A DNA stretch of 64,000 nucleotides from an uncultured Lachnospiraceae bacterium. GTDB lineage: Bacteria; Bacillota; Clostridia; Lachnospirales; Lachnospiraceae. The notes beneath the pieces are model-generated. The model did not search any database, was not told the DNA's origin, and saw only the letters and a list, made by a program, of their open reading frames with translations. A program made the position numbers and the translations under genes. The stretch spans positions 1-64,000 of the forward strand of contig CANRFJ010000002.1 in NCBI GenBank assembly GCA_947629865.1, given 5' to 3'. Shown here piece after piece: positions 1 through 7,487 of the stretch. Position 1 is the first letter of the stretch. The number at the start of each line of letters is the position of its first letter.

Positions 1-20
1 AAAAAAGTTGACATAAAAAA

Positions 21-54
21 TGCAGGTTTATCAAGACCTGCAAGTATTTTTTTT
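21..54 (+). terminator. Intrinsic terminator of an upstream, unseen gene
   Basis: Seven-base arms TGCAGGT and ACCTGCA enclose an 8-nt loop and are followed by a long T run. No gene lies before it in the window, so it probably ends a transcript entering from the left. Confidence 0.65.
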
Positions 55-60
55 CTTATT

Positions 61-84
61 CAACTGTCAAACTCCCGACAGTTG
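61..84. repeat. 8-bp inverted repeat upstream of the tRNA operon
   Basis: CAACTGTC and GACAGTTG form perfect arms around an 8-nt spacer. There is no T tract after it, so it could be an operator or a second 3'-end hairpin. The function is unknown. Confidence 0.35.
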
Positions 85-151
85 ATTCGCGCACTGGATG
101 AGCTGCTGATTTAAGGAGATATGCAGGGGTGAAAAATCTTTAGATTTGTGG

Positions 152-180
152 TTGACAATCAATTCATCCTATAATATAAT
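152..180 (+). promoter_or_regulatory. Sigma-A promoter of the tRNA operon
   Basis: A perfect TTGACA lies 17 bp before a perfect TATAAT. It sits about 50 bp upstream of tRNA-Pro and fits the strong promoters usual for stable RNA operons. Confidence 0.85.
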
Positions 181-231
181 AAACTTTGCGTCATGACTTA
201 GCGCGGAAAACCGTGGGCCAGGGGCGTCAGA

Positions 232-306
232 CGGGGTGTGGCCCAGCTTGGCTAGGGCGCTTGATTTGGGATCAAGAGGCCGCAGGTTCAAATCCTGTCA
301 CCCCGA
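232..306 (+). tRNA. tRNA-Pro (anticodon TGG)
   Basis: Acceptor arms CGGGGTG and CACCCCG pair fully. The anticodon stem CTTGA/TCAAG encloses TTTGGGA, giving UGG, and the T loop is TTCAAAT. It is the first gene of a five-tRNA operon. CCA is not encoded. Confidence 0.95.
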
Positions 307-356
307 TTTAAGACTGTTTACAGACAGTTTATTTCAAACAGAATACAGTACCCTGT

Positions 357-427
357 GCGGGTGTAGTTCAATGGTAGAACACCAGCCTTCCAAGCTGGAT
401 ACGTGGGTTCGATTCCCATCACCCGCT
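357..427 (+). tRNA. tRNA-Gly (anticodon TCC)
   Basis: Acceptor arms GCGGGTG and CACCCGC pair. The anticodon stem CCAGC/GCTGG encloses CTTCCAA, giving UCC, and the T arm contains TTCGATT. It is the second gene of the tRNA operon. Confidence 0.95.
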
Positions 428-475
428 TTTTGCACGAAAGGCGGAGAAACCCCCGTTTTGCGTTGCGGATGCTAT

Positions 476-549
<74 letters not shown>

Positions 550-589
550 TTTGTAGGAAAAGCCTTATGATTAGTGGCCTATCCTTTAT

Positions 590-664
590 GGTGGGTATAG
601 CGCAGTTGGTTAGCGCGTCAGATTGTGGCTCTGAAGGCCGTGGGTTCGAATCCCATTACCCACC
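590..664 (+). tRNA. tRNA-His (anticodon GTG)
   Basis: Acceptor arms GTGGGTA and TACCCAC pair, and the anticodon loop TTGTGGC gives GUG. The encoded G at 590 and C at 664 can form the extra G-1:C73 pair that identifies tRNA-His, so the gene is taken to start at 590. Confidence 0.95.
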
Positions 665-683
665 CTTCCCCTTTTGGGGTTGT

Positions 684-755
684 TGGGCTATCGCCAAGGG
701 GTAAGGCATAGGACTTTGACTCCTACACTCGCTGGTTCGAATCCAGCTAGCCCAG
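684..755 (+). tRNA. tRNA-Gln (anticodon TTG)
   Basis: Acceptor arms TGGGCTA and TAGCCCA pair. The anticodon stem TAGGA/TCCTA encloses CTTTGAC, giving UUG. It is the last tRNA of the operon and is followed by a terminator. Confidence 0.95.
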
Positions 756-772
756 TTATGACATATTCGCGG

Positions 773-822
773 GAGACGCGGTATCTGATACGGCAGATCA
801 GAGGGCGTCTCTTTTATTTTTT
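773..822 (+). terminator. Terminator of the tRNA operon
   Basis: It is a two-tier hairpin. The outer arms GAGACGC and GCGTCTC hold inner arms TCTGAT and ATCAGA, followed by TTTTATTTTTT. It lies directly behind tRNA-Gln. Confidence 0.85.
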
Positions 823-865
823 ACTCCAAATAAATATATTATGGAACTATATATCATATAGAACG

Positions 866-894
866 TTGCGAAAATTTGCCATTTGTGATATGCT
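866..894 (+). promoter_or_regulatory. Promoter of the aldolase gene
   Basis: TTGCGA, a 17-bp spacer and TATGCT with an extended -10 TG lie about 60 bp upstream of the aldolase start codon. Confidence 0.6.
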
Positions 895-954
895 AGAACG
901 GTAAGACAGACGGTAAGTCTTTGAATAAAATAAAAATTTACGGAGGAAATCATT

Positions 955-1818
955 ATGTTAGTATCAGCGCAGGAGATGCTTACCAAAGCAAAAGCCGGCA
1001 GATATGCGGTCGGCCAGTTCAATATCAACAATCTGGAGTGGACAAAGGCGATTCTGCTCACGGCGCAGGAATTAAAGTCGCCGGTCATTCTCGGCGTGTC
1101 CGAGGGAGCCGGTAAATACATGTGCGGCTATAAGACCGTCGTGGGAATGGTGAACGGTATGTTAGAGGAGCTGAGAATCACGGTTCCGGTTGCCCTTCAT
1201 CTGGATCACGGCAGTTACGAGGGGGCGAAGGCCTGTATCGAAGCAGGATTTTCCTCCATCATGTTTGACGGATCCCATTATCCGATTGAGGAGAACGTGG
1301 CAAAGACCAAGGAGCTGGTGGCTATCTGTAAGGAAAAGGGAATGTCCATCGAGGCGGAGGTCGGTTCCATCGGCGGCGAGGAAGACGGCGTAGTGGGAGC
1401 CGGCGAGTGCGCAGATCCGAAAGAGTGCAAGATGATTGCGGATCTGGGCGTGACCATGCTGGCGGCCGGCATCGGCAATATCCATGGAAAATATCCGGCG
1501 AACTGGCCGGGACTGAGCTTTGAGACGCTGGAGGCTGTCCAGAAGGAGACGGGGACGATGCCTCTCGTGCTCCACGGCGGAACCGGAATTCCGGCGGACA
1601 TGATCCAGAAGGCCATCTCTCTCGGTGTGTCCAAGATTAATGTAAACACAGAGTGCCAGCTGGCATTCCAGGAGGCGACGCGCAAGTATATACTGGACGG
1701 CCGCGATCTGGAGGGCAAGGGCTTCGATCCGAGAAAGCTTCTGGCGCCGGGTGCAGAGGCCATCAAAAATACAGTCAAAGAAAAAATGGAATTATTTGGT
1801 TCTGTTGGAAAAGCCTGA
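955..1818 (+). CDS. fba: Class II fructose-1,6-bisphosphate aldolase
   Basis: This cytoplasmic, metal-dependent enzyme reversibly cleaves fructose-1,6-bisphosphate to dihydroxyacetone phosphate and glyceraldehyde-3-phosphate in glycolysis. The 287-residue protein has the usual family length. Visible signatures are HLDHG at 82-86 (catalytic Asp84 and zinc ligand His85), DGSH at 105-108, EAEVG with the zinc-ligand Glu, GNIHG and VLHGGTGIP with the other zinc-ligand histidines, and INVNTE in the phosphate-binding region. The start follows GGAGG closely. It is monocistronic, with its own promoter behind the tRNA operon. Together with pfkA at the far end of the window it covers two consecutive glycolytic steps. 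Confidence 0.95.
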   Translation: MLVSAQEMLTKAKAGRYAVGQFNINNLEWTKAILLTAQELKSPVILGVSEGAGKYMCGYKTVVGMVNGMLEELRITVPVALHLDHGSYEGAKACIEAGFSSIMFDGSHYPIEENVAKTKELVAICKEKGMSIEAEVGSIGGEEDGVVGAGECADPKECKMIADLGVTMLAAGIGNIHGKYPANWPGLSFETLEAVQKETGTMPLVLHGGTGIPADMIQKAISLGVSKINVNTECQLAFQEATRKYILDGRDLEGKGFDPRKLLAPGAEAIKNTVKEKMELFGSVGKA

Positions 1819-1942
1819 ATATAATCTGCAGCCGGTATAAAATTGAACCGGCGGGAAATACTACTCCTGTAACGAATCAATAAATGACAGTCATGAAGCG
1901 ATAGTCTTTTAAGACGGTCTAAGAAGACAGGAGGAAGTCAAA

Positions 1943-2137
1943 ATGGCAAAAAATTTTATGGATGAGTACAATGAGACGAACAGCAGCAACACATCTGCAG
2001 GCTCAGGCAAGAATTCGACTAAGAACAGCAGCAAAAACAGCAGTAAGAACAGCAGCAAGGATTCTTCCAGCTCCAAGAATTCCAGCAAGAACAGTAGCCA
2101 GAATTCTTCAAGCAGAAACTCTACAAACTGCGACTAG
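1943..2137 (+). CDS. Small Ser/Asn/Lys-rich low-complexity protein
   Basis: The 64-residue protein has a short ordinary start (MAKNFMDEYNE). The rest is almost only Ser, Asn and Lys in a repeating K-N-S-S pattern, and Ser plus Asn make up 36 of 64 residues. It ends in Cys-Asp. I do not recognise a family and see no signal peptide or membrane segment. It looks real because a strong AGGAGG lies before the ATG and a strong terminator follows the stop. Its DNA is a degenerate run of aacagcagcaag-type repeats, so length variation between strains is likely. A small spore or DNA-binding protein is possible, but nothing proves it. Confidence 0.65.
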   Translation: MAKNFMDEYNETNSSNTSAGSGKNSTKNSSKNSSKNSSKDSSSSKNSSKNSSQNSSSRNSTNCD

Positions 2138-2145
2138 TCTGAGAG

Positions 2146-2172
2146 GCCGGCCCTTCGGGGCCGGCTTTTATT
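2146..2172 (+). terminator. Intrinsic terminator of the small Ser/Asn-rich gene
   Basis: A perfect 8-bp GC-rich stem, GCCGGCCC/GGGCCGGC, with a stable TTCG tetraloop is followed by TTTTATTTT. It lies 9 bp after the stop codon. Confidence 0.9.
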
Positions 2173-2201
2173 TTCATTGCAGAGAGGCGCATCGATCGGC
2201 T

Positions 2202-2241
2202 GCCGCTTTGTTCTATCTGCGGCCGTTTTGTTCTATCGGTT
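2202..2241. repeat. Two tandem 20-nt direct repeats
   Basis: Two adjacent copies match at 16 of 20 positions. Both contain GCCG and the shared core TTTGTTCTATC. They lie between a terminator and the rhodanese gene. The function is unknown. Confidence 0.5.
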
Positions 2242-2279
2242 GCCGTCTCCGAATACACTGTAAGAAAAAGGATTTTCGT

Positions 2280-2579
2280 ATGCGTCCACAAATTATGTCA
2301 TGGGAGCAGGCTTCACGGTACATATATGACAGCGACACTCTGTTAGTGGATCTGAGGGGAGAGGAGGAGTACCGGGCAGGGCATATCACCGGAGCGTGGA
2401 ATATACCCTATGAGGAACTGGAGAACCACCTGGGGGAGATGAGCGGTTACGGGCGGGTTATTTTCTATTGCGGCCACGGCAACCACAGTCTGGCCGCCGC
2501 CCGCCTGCTCGCCAGGCAGGGGAGGCAAAGCTGTAGCGTGGCCGGAGGATATGAGGAGGGAATCCGAAAAAAGCGTTGA
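2280..2579 (+). CDS. Single-domain rhodanese-like sulfurtransferase
   Basis: This 99-residue cytoplasmic protein has one rhodanese domain of normal single-domain size. The substrate-binding half contains LLVDLRGEEEYRAGHITGA at 21-39. The active-site loop CGHGNHS carries the catalytic Cys64, which would hold a persulfide for sulfur transfer. The start is the ATG after an AAGGA site. An upstream reading-frame extension would run back through the Ser-rich gene in another frame and is not credible. The natural sulfur acceptor cannot be read from the sequence, and the neighbours give no hint. Confidence 0.85.
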   Translation: MRPQIMSWEQASRYIYDSDTLLVDLRGEEEYRAGHITGAWNIPYEELENHLGEMSGYGRVIFYCGHGNHSLAAARLLARQGRQSCSVAGGYEEGIRKKR

Positions 2580-2686
2580 CGGATGGAAAGCCGCTAACGT
2601 ATAATGAATGAGGGAAAACAGATAAAATGAAAAGTGATAAAATGGGGAACGGGTAAAACGGATAAAATCGGGAAATGGAGATTTCT

Positions 2687-3865
2687 ATGGATAAATATGA
2701 ACTGACTGCCCCCTGTCATTTTGGCATGGAGGCGGTGCTCAAGCGGGAAATCGGCGCTCTCGGCTATGAAATTACGGAGGTAGACAATGGCAGGGTGACT
2801 TTTGCCGGCGATGCGGCGGCCATTGCCAGAGCCAATATATTTCTGCGAACTACGGAGAGGATTCTTCTGAAAGCGGCCTGTTTTCAGGCAAAAACCTTTG
2901 ACGAGCTGTTTGAGGGCGTGCGCGCGGTGCCCTGGGAGCGCTTTATTCCGGAGGACGGAAAATTCTGGGTGGCAAAGGCGAACTCCGTGAGCAGTAAACT
3001 GTTCAGCCCGTCGGATATTCAGAAGATCGTAAAGAAGGCCATGGTAGAGAGGCTGAAGCAGACCTATCATGTGGACTGGTTTGAGGAGAGCGGGGCATCC
3101 TATCCCCTCCGCATCCAGATTGTAAAGGACATGGTGACGATCGGCATAGATACCACAGGAGAGTCCCTGCACAAGAGAGGGTACCGCAAGCTTACCGCTC
3201 CGGCTCCGGTGACAGAGACGCTGGCGGCGGCGATGATCCTCTTATCGCCCTGGCGGGCGGAGCGCATACTGGTCGATCCGTTTTGCGGCAGCGGGACGAT
3301 TCCCATCGAGGCGGCTATGATCGCCATGGATATGGCGCCGGGGCTTTCCAGGGAATTTACGGCGGAGGCATGGACGAATCTGATTCCCAGGAAGGCATGG
3401 TATGAGGCGGCCACCGAGGCGAACGACCGGATCTGCATACCGGAGGCGCTGCACATACAGGGCTACGACGTCAGCGGGGAGGCGGTTCGGATGGCGAGAG
3501 CCAATGCGGGCCTGGCGGGGGTGGACAAGCACATCCACTTTCAGCAGCGGGATATAAAGGATTTTTCCAGCCCGAAAAAATACGGGTTTGTCATCACCAA
3601 TCCCCCCTATGGCGAGCGGCTCTCAGACAAGGAGGAGATGTACGGCCTGTACCGGAATATCGGACAGGTCATGAGCGCCAACGACACATGGTCTTTTTTC
3701 CTTCTCAGCGGGTACGCGGAGGCGGAGAGAGCCATCGCAGCGGGCGGCTCCCGAAAAAAAGCGACAAAGAACAGAAAAATATACAACGGCATGATGAAGA
3801 CTTATTTGTATCAGTACATGGGGGAGAAGCCTCCCCGCAGAAAGGACTTGGGAGACAATGAGTAA
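2687..3865 (+). CDS. THUMP-domain class I rRNA methyltransferase (RlmL/YpsC-like)
   Basis: It probably methylates guanine N2 of 23S rRNA using S-adenosylmethionine. The 392-residue protein begins with a ferredoxin-like/THUMP RNA-binding part. The Rossmann methyltransferase follows, with VDPFCGSGT near 195-203 for SAM binding and the catalytic NPPYGERL near 305. An in-frame ATG exists 12 bp upstream, but the GGAG spaced correctly before 2687 and the family N-terminus favour this start. It corresponds to the N-terminal methyltransferase half of E. coli RlmL and lacks the second (RlmK) half. It is the first gene of a tight operon and overlaps the next gene by 8 bp. Confidence 0.9.
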   Translation: MDKYELTAPCHFGMEAVLKREIGALGYEITEVDNGRVTFAGDAAAIARANIFLRTTERILLKAACFQAKTFDELFEGVRAVPWERFIPEDGKFWVAKANSVSSKLFSPSDIQKIVKKAMVERLKQTYHVDWFEESGASYPLRIQIVKDMVTIGIDTTGESLHKRGYRKLTAPAPVTETLAAAMILLSPWRAERILVDPFCGSGTIPIEAAMIAMDMAPGLSREFTAEAWTNLIPRKAWYEAATEANDRICIPEALHIQGYDVSGEAVRMARANAGLAGVDKHIHFQQRDIKDFSSPKKYGFVITNPPYGERLSDKEEMYGLYRNIGQVMSANDTWSFFLLSGYAEAERAIAAGGSRKKATKNRKIYNGMMKTYLYQYMGEKPPRRKDLGDNE

Positions 3866-4460
3866 AAAGAGACTGGTGTTTGCCACGGGCAACCAGGGCA
3901 AGGTAAATGAATTTCGCCAGATGCTTGGCGACGAGTATGAGATCCTCTCCATGAAAGAACTGGGGATCGACGTGGATATCGTGGAGGACGGCGCCACCTT
4001 TGAGGAGAATTCCATTATCAAGGCAAAGGCCGTCATGGAGGCCACAGGAGAGATGGTGTTGGCGGACGATTCCGGCTTTGAAGTGGACTGCCTGAATGGG
4101 GAGCCGGGTATCTACTCGGCGCGCTATATGGGAGAGGATACGCCCTACTCCGTAAAAAACGCAGAGCTTTTGAGACGGTGCGAGGGCGTGCCGGATGAGA
4201 AGCGGGGCGCGCGGTTTGTCTGCGTCATCGCCTGCGCCAGTCCGGACGGGACGGTGGAGACGGCCAAAGGCGTCATAGAGGGAAGAATCGCCCATGAGCC
4301 GCGGGGGGAAAACGGCTTTGGCTACGATCCGATTTTTTATCTGCCGGAGAGGGGCTGCACGACCGGAGAGATGCTGCCGGAGGATAAAAACGCCATCAGT
4401 CACAGGGGGCTCGCCATCCGCAGGATGGTAGAGATTTTGAAGAAGAAGGGAGACGTATGA
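3858..4460 (+). CDS. rdgB: XTP/dITP diphosphatase (RdgB/HAM1 family)
   Basis: This cytoplasmic house-cleaning enzyme hydrolyses dITP, XTP and ITP to monophosphates and so keeps deaminated purines out of nucleic acids. The 200-residue protein has full family length. It shows the N-terminal FATGNQGKV substrate loop, the metal-site stretch FEENSIIKAKA, LADDSGFEVD and the C-terminal NAISHRG motif that binds the purine. It overlaps the methyltransferase upstream and the phosphodiesterase downstream (ATGA overlap), so the three genes are almost certainly cotranscribed and translationally coupled. Confidence 0.95.
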   Translation: MSKKRLVFATGNQGKVNEFRQMLGDEYEILSMKELGIDVDIVEDGATFEENSIIKAKAVMEATGEMVLADDSGFEVDCLNGEPGIYSARYMGEDTPYSVKNAELLRRCEGVPDEKRGARFVCVIACASPDGTVETAKGVIEGRIAHEPRGENGFGYDPIFYLPERGCTTGEMLPEDKNAISHRGLAIRRMVEILKKKGDV

Positions 4461-4966
4461 TAAAGGCATTGGTATTCAGCGACTCTCATGGGAGAGACGA
4501 AGCGATGTTGGAGGTGGCCGGACGCTATCCGGATATTCAGGCTGTGTTCCACCTGGGCGACAGCGAGAGAGGACTGGGGAGACTGGAGGAAGCGGTCTCC
4601 TGTCCGGTATATGCGGTTCGGGGAAACTGCGATTTTATGCTGAACCTTCCCAGGGAGCAGATCGTGGAGTTCGCCGGACGGCGGATTGCCATGTGCCACG
4701 GGCACCGCTATATGAATTATGGAAGCATAGACGCCATGAAATACTGGGCTCTTGAAAACGAGGCGGACATAGTTATGTTCGGGCACACCCATGTGCCCTT
4801 CCTGAAGCAGGGATATAACCTGACGGTACTGAATCCGGGCAGCATTTCCCGTCCGCGTCAGGACAGCGCAATACCCACCTTTACCCTGATGGAACTGGAT
4901 AACGATGGGCAGATGCATTTCGATATGTGCGAATACCATGCTATGCCACGGCAGAGAGGGCGCTGA
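4457..4966 (+). CDS. YfcE/MJ0936-type metallophosphoesterase
   Basis: This is a small calcineurin-like phosphodiesterase of 169 residues. Metal-binding motifs follow the expected order: FSDSHG near 8-12, HLGDSE, GNCD, a CHGHRY histidine and GHTHVP. The natural substrate is not settled for this family, which cleaves artificial phosphodiesters. It overlaps rdgB by 4 bp, the operon arrangement common in Clostridia. Its last 26 bp overlap the convergent exporter gene on the other strand. Confidence 0.9.
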   Translation: MIKALVFSDSHGRDEAMLEVAGRYPDIQAVFHLGDSERGLGRLEEAVSCPVYAVRGNCDFMLNLPREQIVEFAGRRIAMCHGHRYMNYGSIDAMKYWALENEADIVMFGHTHVPFLKQGYNLTVLNPGSISRPRQDSAIPTFTLMELDNDGQMHFDMCEYHAMPRQRGR

Positions 4967-5432
4967 AGCCCAGGAGACTGGCGGCGCTCATAATGATGCC
5001 GGCCAGTAGGACGCCGCCCATGGCGGCCAGCACGGTCGGCTTAAAATCCATATCCAGAAAACTGGCGGCCAGCGTACCCGTCCATGCTCCGGTGCCGGGG
5101 AGAGGAATCCCCACAAAGAGAAGCAGGGCCACAAAGAGACCGCGGCCGGCTTTCTCCTGTAATTTTTTTCCTCCCTTTTCGCCCTTTTCGATACAGAAGG
5201 AAAAAAACTTCCCGATATATTTTTTGTCCGCGCCCCAGAGAAGAACCTTTCTCGCAAAGAGGTAAATCACCGGCACGGGCAGCATGTTTCCGATCACACA
5301 GATCACATAGGCCCAGAGCATGGAAAAATCCGGATAGGCGGTGGCGTAGCCTCCGGCGATTATAAGGGCGCCCCGGAGCTCCACAATGGGCACCATGGAT
5401 ACAAAAAACAAAAACAGATATTTCGTGAACAT
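4941..5432 (-). CDS. Small multidrug-export-like membrane protein (COG2426)
   Basis: The 163-residue protein is mostly hydrophobic, with about four to five membrane segments. The first reads FLFFVSMVPIVELRGALI, and the VELRGAL stretch is the family signature. A charged cytoplasmic loop, EKGEKGGKKLQEKAGRG, follows, and then VGIPLPGTGAWTG, similar to the re-entrant motifs of DedA-like proteins. The family is annotated as putative small multidrug export, but the transported compound is not established. An AGGAG site precedes the ATG. The 3' end overlaps the convergent phosphodiesterase gene by 26 bp. Confidence 0.8.
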   Translation of the reverse strand: MFTKYLFLFFVSMVPIVELRGALIIAGGYATAYPDFSMLWAYVICVIGNMLPVPVIYLFARKVLLWGADKKYIGKFFSFCIEKGEKGGKKLQEKAGRGLFVALLLFVGIPLPGTGAWTGTLAASFLDMDFKPTVLAAMGGVLLAGIIMSAASLLGFSALSAVA

Positions 5433-5454
5433 AAACGGCTCTCCTGATATTTTT

Positions 5455-5498
5455 AATGAAGATTTACAGTAAATGAAAATTTACTGTAAATCTTCATT
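5455..5498. repeat. Perfect 20-bp inverted repeat with GAAA loop
   Basis: The arms AATGAAGATTTACAGTAAAT and its exact complement flank a 4-nt GAAA loop. A T run follows only on the + strand, which no known gene uses here. On the - strand it separates the Ig-like gene (upstream) from the exporter gene, just before the exporter's ribosome binding site. It may be a 3'-end stabiliser, processing site or regulatory hairpin. Confidence 0.8.
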
Positions 5499-5518
5499 TG
5501 CTTTTTTAGCTGTCTGCG

Positions 5519-6553
5519 CTATTCTTCTTCGTCGTCTTCACCGTCATCCTCATCCCCGTCCTCCTCGTCAGAGGCTGCGGATGTATTGGAACGGATCATG
5601 ACGTACAGTCTCTTGTAAGAAGCGGCCGTCAGCACTTCGTTTTTGGTGTAGTCGTGCGGAAAATCAAAGAGGAAATTCGCGAATCCGCCCGACTCCATAA
5701 ACGCATCCTCGTCTGTGGTAAAGTCCTGCGTGTCCACAGAGAGAAGACGTCCGGCTGCGTCGTACAGGGCCACTGTCAGATACATGGAATCATACCGCGA
5801 GCTGCTGTTGTTTTTCACGGACACCGTAGCCTTGGTATCTCCGGCTTTTAAAGGATTGTTCGTAATCTGGGCCGTGGAGGTCACGTCCTTTGAACTGTTG
5901 TAGTTATTATCCACCGCAATGTCGGAATATTTCATAGTAGACATGATCGGCTTCGAGTAGAAGGGATGGTCGTTGGCGTCTCTCTCCTCGGTGCGCTCTA
6001 CGGCCAGATAACAGGTCTGTCCGGCGGGCAGGAAATAAATGTCAAAATCCTCGCTGAGTTCCTCGCCCTGGTCGTCCATCCATGCGGCTGTCACAGAGGC
6101 GTACTTTATCATGGTCTTATTGTTGTTCTTAATGGAGAATAATATGCTGCCGTCCAGCGCCTGTTCTGATTTTATCTCCAGCGCCTTGGCCAGTTGCGCA
6201 TTTTCCTTGGCGGAGACAAGCGTTTTCTTTTTTACCGTGATTTTGCAGCGGCACTTTTTTTTGCCTGCTTTGGCTGTGATTATGGTCTTGCCCGGCTTTT
6301 TGGCCTTGACTACGCCCTTTTTGGAGACGGTCGCTACCTTCTTCTTGCTGGAGCGCCACTTCACCTTTTTCTTTGTGCCCTTTACCTTTAACTTCAATTT
6401 TTTCCCGACGCGCAGGGTTGCCTTTTTGCGGTTCAGTTTTATTTTGGCGGACTTGGCGGATGTCTCTGCGCCGCCGGCCGTCATACCTGCGAGGCACAGG
6501 GACATCCCCAGCGCCAGCGCCATTGCCGTAATTCGTTTTCCTGTATTTTTCAA
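5519..6553 (-). CDS. Secreted lysine-rich Ig-like (BIG2) protein with acidic tail
   Basis: The predicted 344-residue exported protein starts at TTG behind a perfect AGGAGGT. It has a signal peptide (KNTGKRITAMALALGMSLCLAGMTA). A strongly basic BIG2-type Ig domain follows at about 35-112, with WRSSKKKVATVSKKGVVKAKKPG giving the typical W-S-S-x3-A-x-V pattern. The second half (about 125-320) is an uncharacterised beta-rich region resembling FxLYD-type domains. The C-terminus is nearly all Asp and Glu. The basic domain is related to those at 12.9, 15.6, 17.7 and 50.3 kb. A basic domain could bind anionic wall polymers, but this is inference. No LPXTG or SLH anchor is seen. Confidence 0.75.
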   Translation of the reverse strand: MKNTGKRITAMALALGMSLCLAGMTAGGAETSAKSAKIKLNRKKATLRVGKKLKLKVKGTKKKVKWRSSKKKVATVSKKGVVKAKKPGKTIITAKAGKKKCRCKITVKKKTLVSAKENAQLAKALEIKSEQALDGSILFSIKNNNKTMIKYASVTAAWMDDQGEELSEDFDIYFLPAGQTCYLAVERTEERDANDHPFYSKPIMSTMKYSDIAVDNNYNSSKDVTSTAQITNNPLKAGDTKATVSVKNNSSSRYDSMYLTVALYDAAGRLLSVDTQDFTTDEDAFMESGGFANFLFDFPHDYTKNEVLTAASYKRLYVMIRSNTSAASDEEDGDEDDGEDDEEE

Positions 6554-6605
6554 TTTGATTACCTCCTCTGAGTTATAATGGATAAACGGAATGTAAAAGT
6601 ATTGT

Positions 6606-6635
6606 AGCATATTCTATCTGCGGTGTCCATGCCAA
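6606..6635 (-). promoter_or_regulatory. Possible promoter of the lysine-rich Ig-like gene
   Basis: On the - strand TTGGCA and TATGCT are separated by 18 bp, about 50 bp upstream of the TTG start. The match is moderate. Confidence 0.4.
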
Positions 6636-6672
6636 AGGCATAAAAAATGAAGCGGTATTTTTGGAAAAAGTG

Positions 6673-6700
6673 TTGACAAAGCCGTTTTATCTGCTATAAT
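6673..6700 (+). promoter_or_regulatory. Promoter of the tRNA-Val/tRNA-Met operon
   Basis: Perfect TTGACA and TATAAT are spaced 16 bp apart with an extended -10 TG, about 25 bp before tRNA-Val. Confidence 0.85.
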
Positions 6701-6725
6701 AAAGAAGTCGCTGTAAATGGCGCAG

Positions 6726-6798
6726 GGGGTCTTAGCTCAGCTGGGAGAGCATCTGCCTTACAAGCAGAGGGTCATAGGTTCGAGCCCTATAGGCCCCA
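6726..6798 (+). tRNA. tRNA-Val (anticodon TAC)
   Basis: Acceptor arms GGGGTCT and AGGCCCC pair with one G-U. The anticodon stem TCTGC/GCAGA encloses CTTACAA, giving UAC. The T arm contains TTCGAGC. Confidence 0.95.
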
Positions 6799-6805
6799 TT
6801 TTTCC

Positions 6806-6879
6806 GGCGGGATAGCTCAGTTGGCAAGAGCACACGGTTCATACCCGTGGTGTCGCTGGTTCAAATCCAGTTCCCGCTA
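6806..6879 (+). tRNA. tRNA-Met, elongator type (anticodon CAT)
   Basis: Acceptor arms GGCGGGA and TCCCGCT end in a G-U pair. The loop TTCATAC gives CAU. The anticodon stem CACGG/CCGTG lacks the GGG/CCC triplet of initiator tRNA and resembles elongator tRNA-Met. A lysidine-modified tRNA-Ile2 is the other possibility. Confidence 0.9.
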
Positions 6880-6885
6880 CTCAGT

Positions 6886-6923
6886 AAACCTTGGAGATAA
6901 GTCTTCAGGGTTTCTTTTGTTTT
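6886..6923 (+). terminator. Terminator of the tRNA-Val/Met operon
   Basis: The 12-bp stem AAACCTTGGAGA/TCTTCAGGGTTT, with G-U pairs, closes a TAAG loop and is followed by CTTTTGTTTT. It begins 7 bp after tRNA-Met. Confidence 0.85.
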
Positions 6924-7004
6924 ACTGTATTTAATTTATTTATCAAAGGGGCGGCCCGCAGAGGGCGGAGCCGTTCGCAGTTGAGAGTGACAGGGAGGCT
7001 TGTG

Positions 7005-7487
7005 ATGAGAGTTGGTATCGGCTATGACGTGCACCGGCTGGCGCCGGAGCGAAAATTGATACTGGGCGGTGTGGAGATTGAGTATGAGAAGGGACTTCTG
7101 GGCCATTCCGATGCGGATGTGCTTCTTCACGCCATCATGGATGCGCTGCTTGGGGCGGCGGCCCTGGGTGACATAGGGCGGCATTTTCCGGATACGGATC
7201 CGGCTTATGAGGGGGCTTCCAGCATCCGGCTGCTGACACAGGTGGGGGAGTTGATCCGGCAGAGCGGCTACCGGATTGGCAACATAGACGCCGTGATCAT
7301 CGCACAGCGCCCCAAAATGAAGCCGCACATTGAGCGTATGCGCCGGAATATCGCAGAAGCTCTCAGGACAGAGACGGAACGGATAAGCGTCAAGGCGACG
7401 ACCGAGGAGGGAATGGGCTTTACCGGCAGCGGCGAAGGCATCTCATCCCAGGCAGTCTGCCTTCTGGAGGAGGAGAGAGTGGGATGA
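7005..7487 (+). CDS. ispF: 2-C-methyl-D-erythritol 2,4-cyclodiphosphate synthase
   Basis: It makes MEcPP from CDP-methylerythritol 2-phosphate in the non-mevalonate isoprenoid pathway. The 160-residue length is typical. GYDVHRL carries metal ligands Asp8 and His10. [11 protein letters not shown] holds the third metal ligand and substrate contacts. The [17 protein letters not shown] end is the family signature. The start is chosen for its GGGAGG site. A longer frame upstream would run into the tRNA terminator. The stop overlaps the next start (ATGA). Confidence 0.95.
   Translation: MRVGIGYDVHRLAPERKLILGGVEIEYEKGLLGHSDADVLLHAIMDALLGAAALGDIGRHFPDTDPAYEGASSIRLLTQVGELIRQSGYRIGNIDAVIIAQRPKMKPHIERMRRNIAEALRTETERISVKATTEEGMGFTGSGEGISSQAVCLLEEERVG

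Noticed and set aside
1829-1855. Aldolase terminator (GCCGGT/ACCGGC)
   Set aside because: The stem is only 6 bp with a large loop and no T run, so the evidence is too weak.
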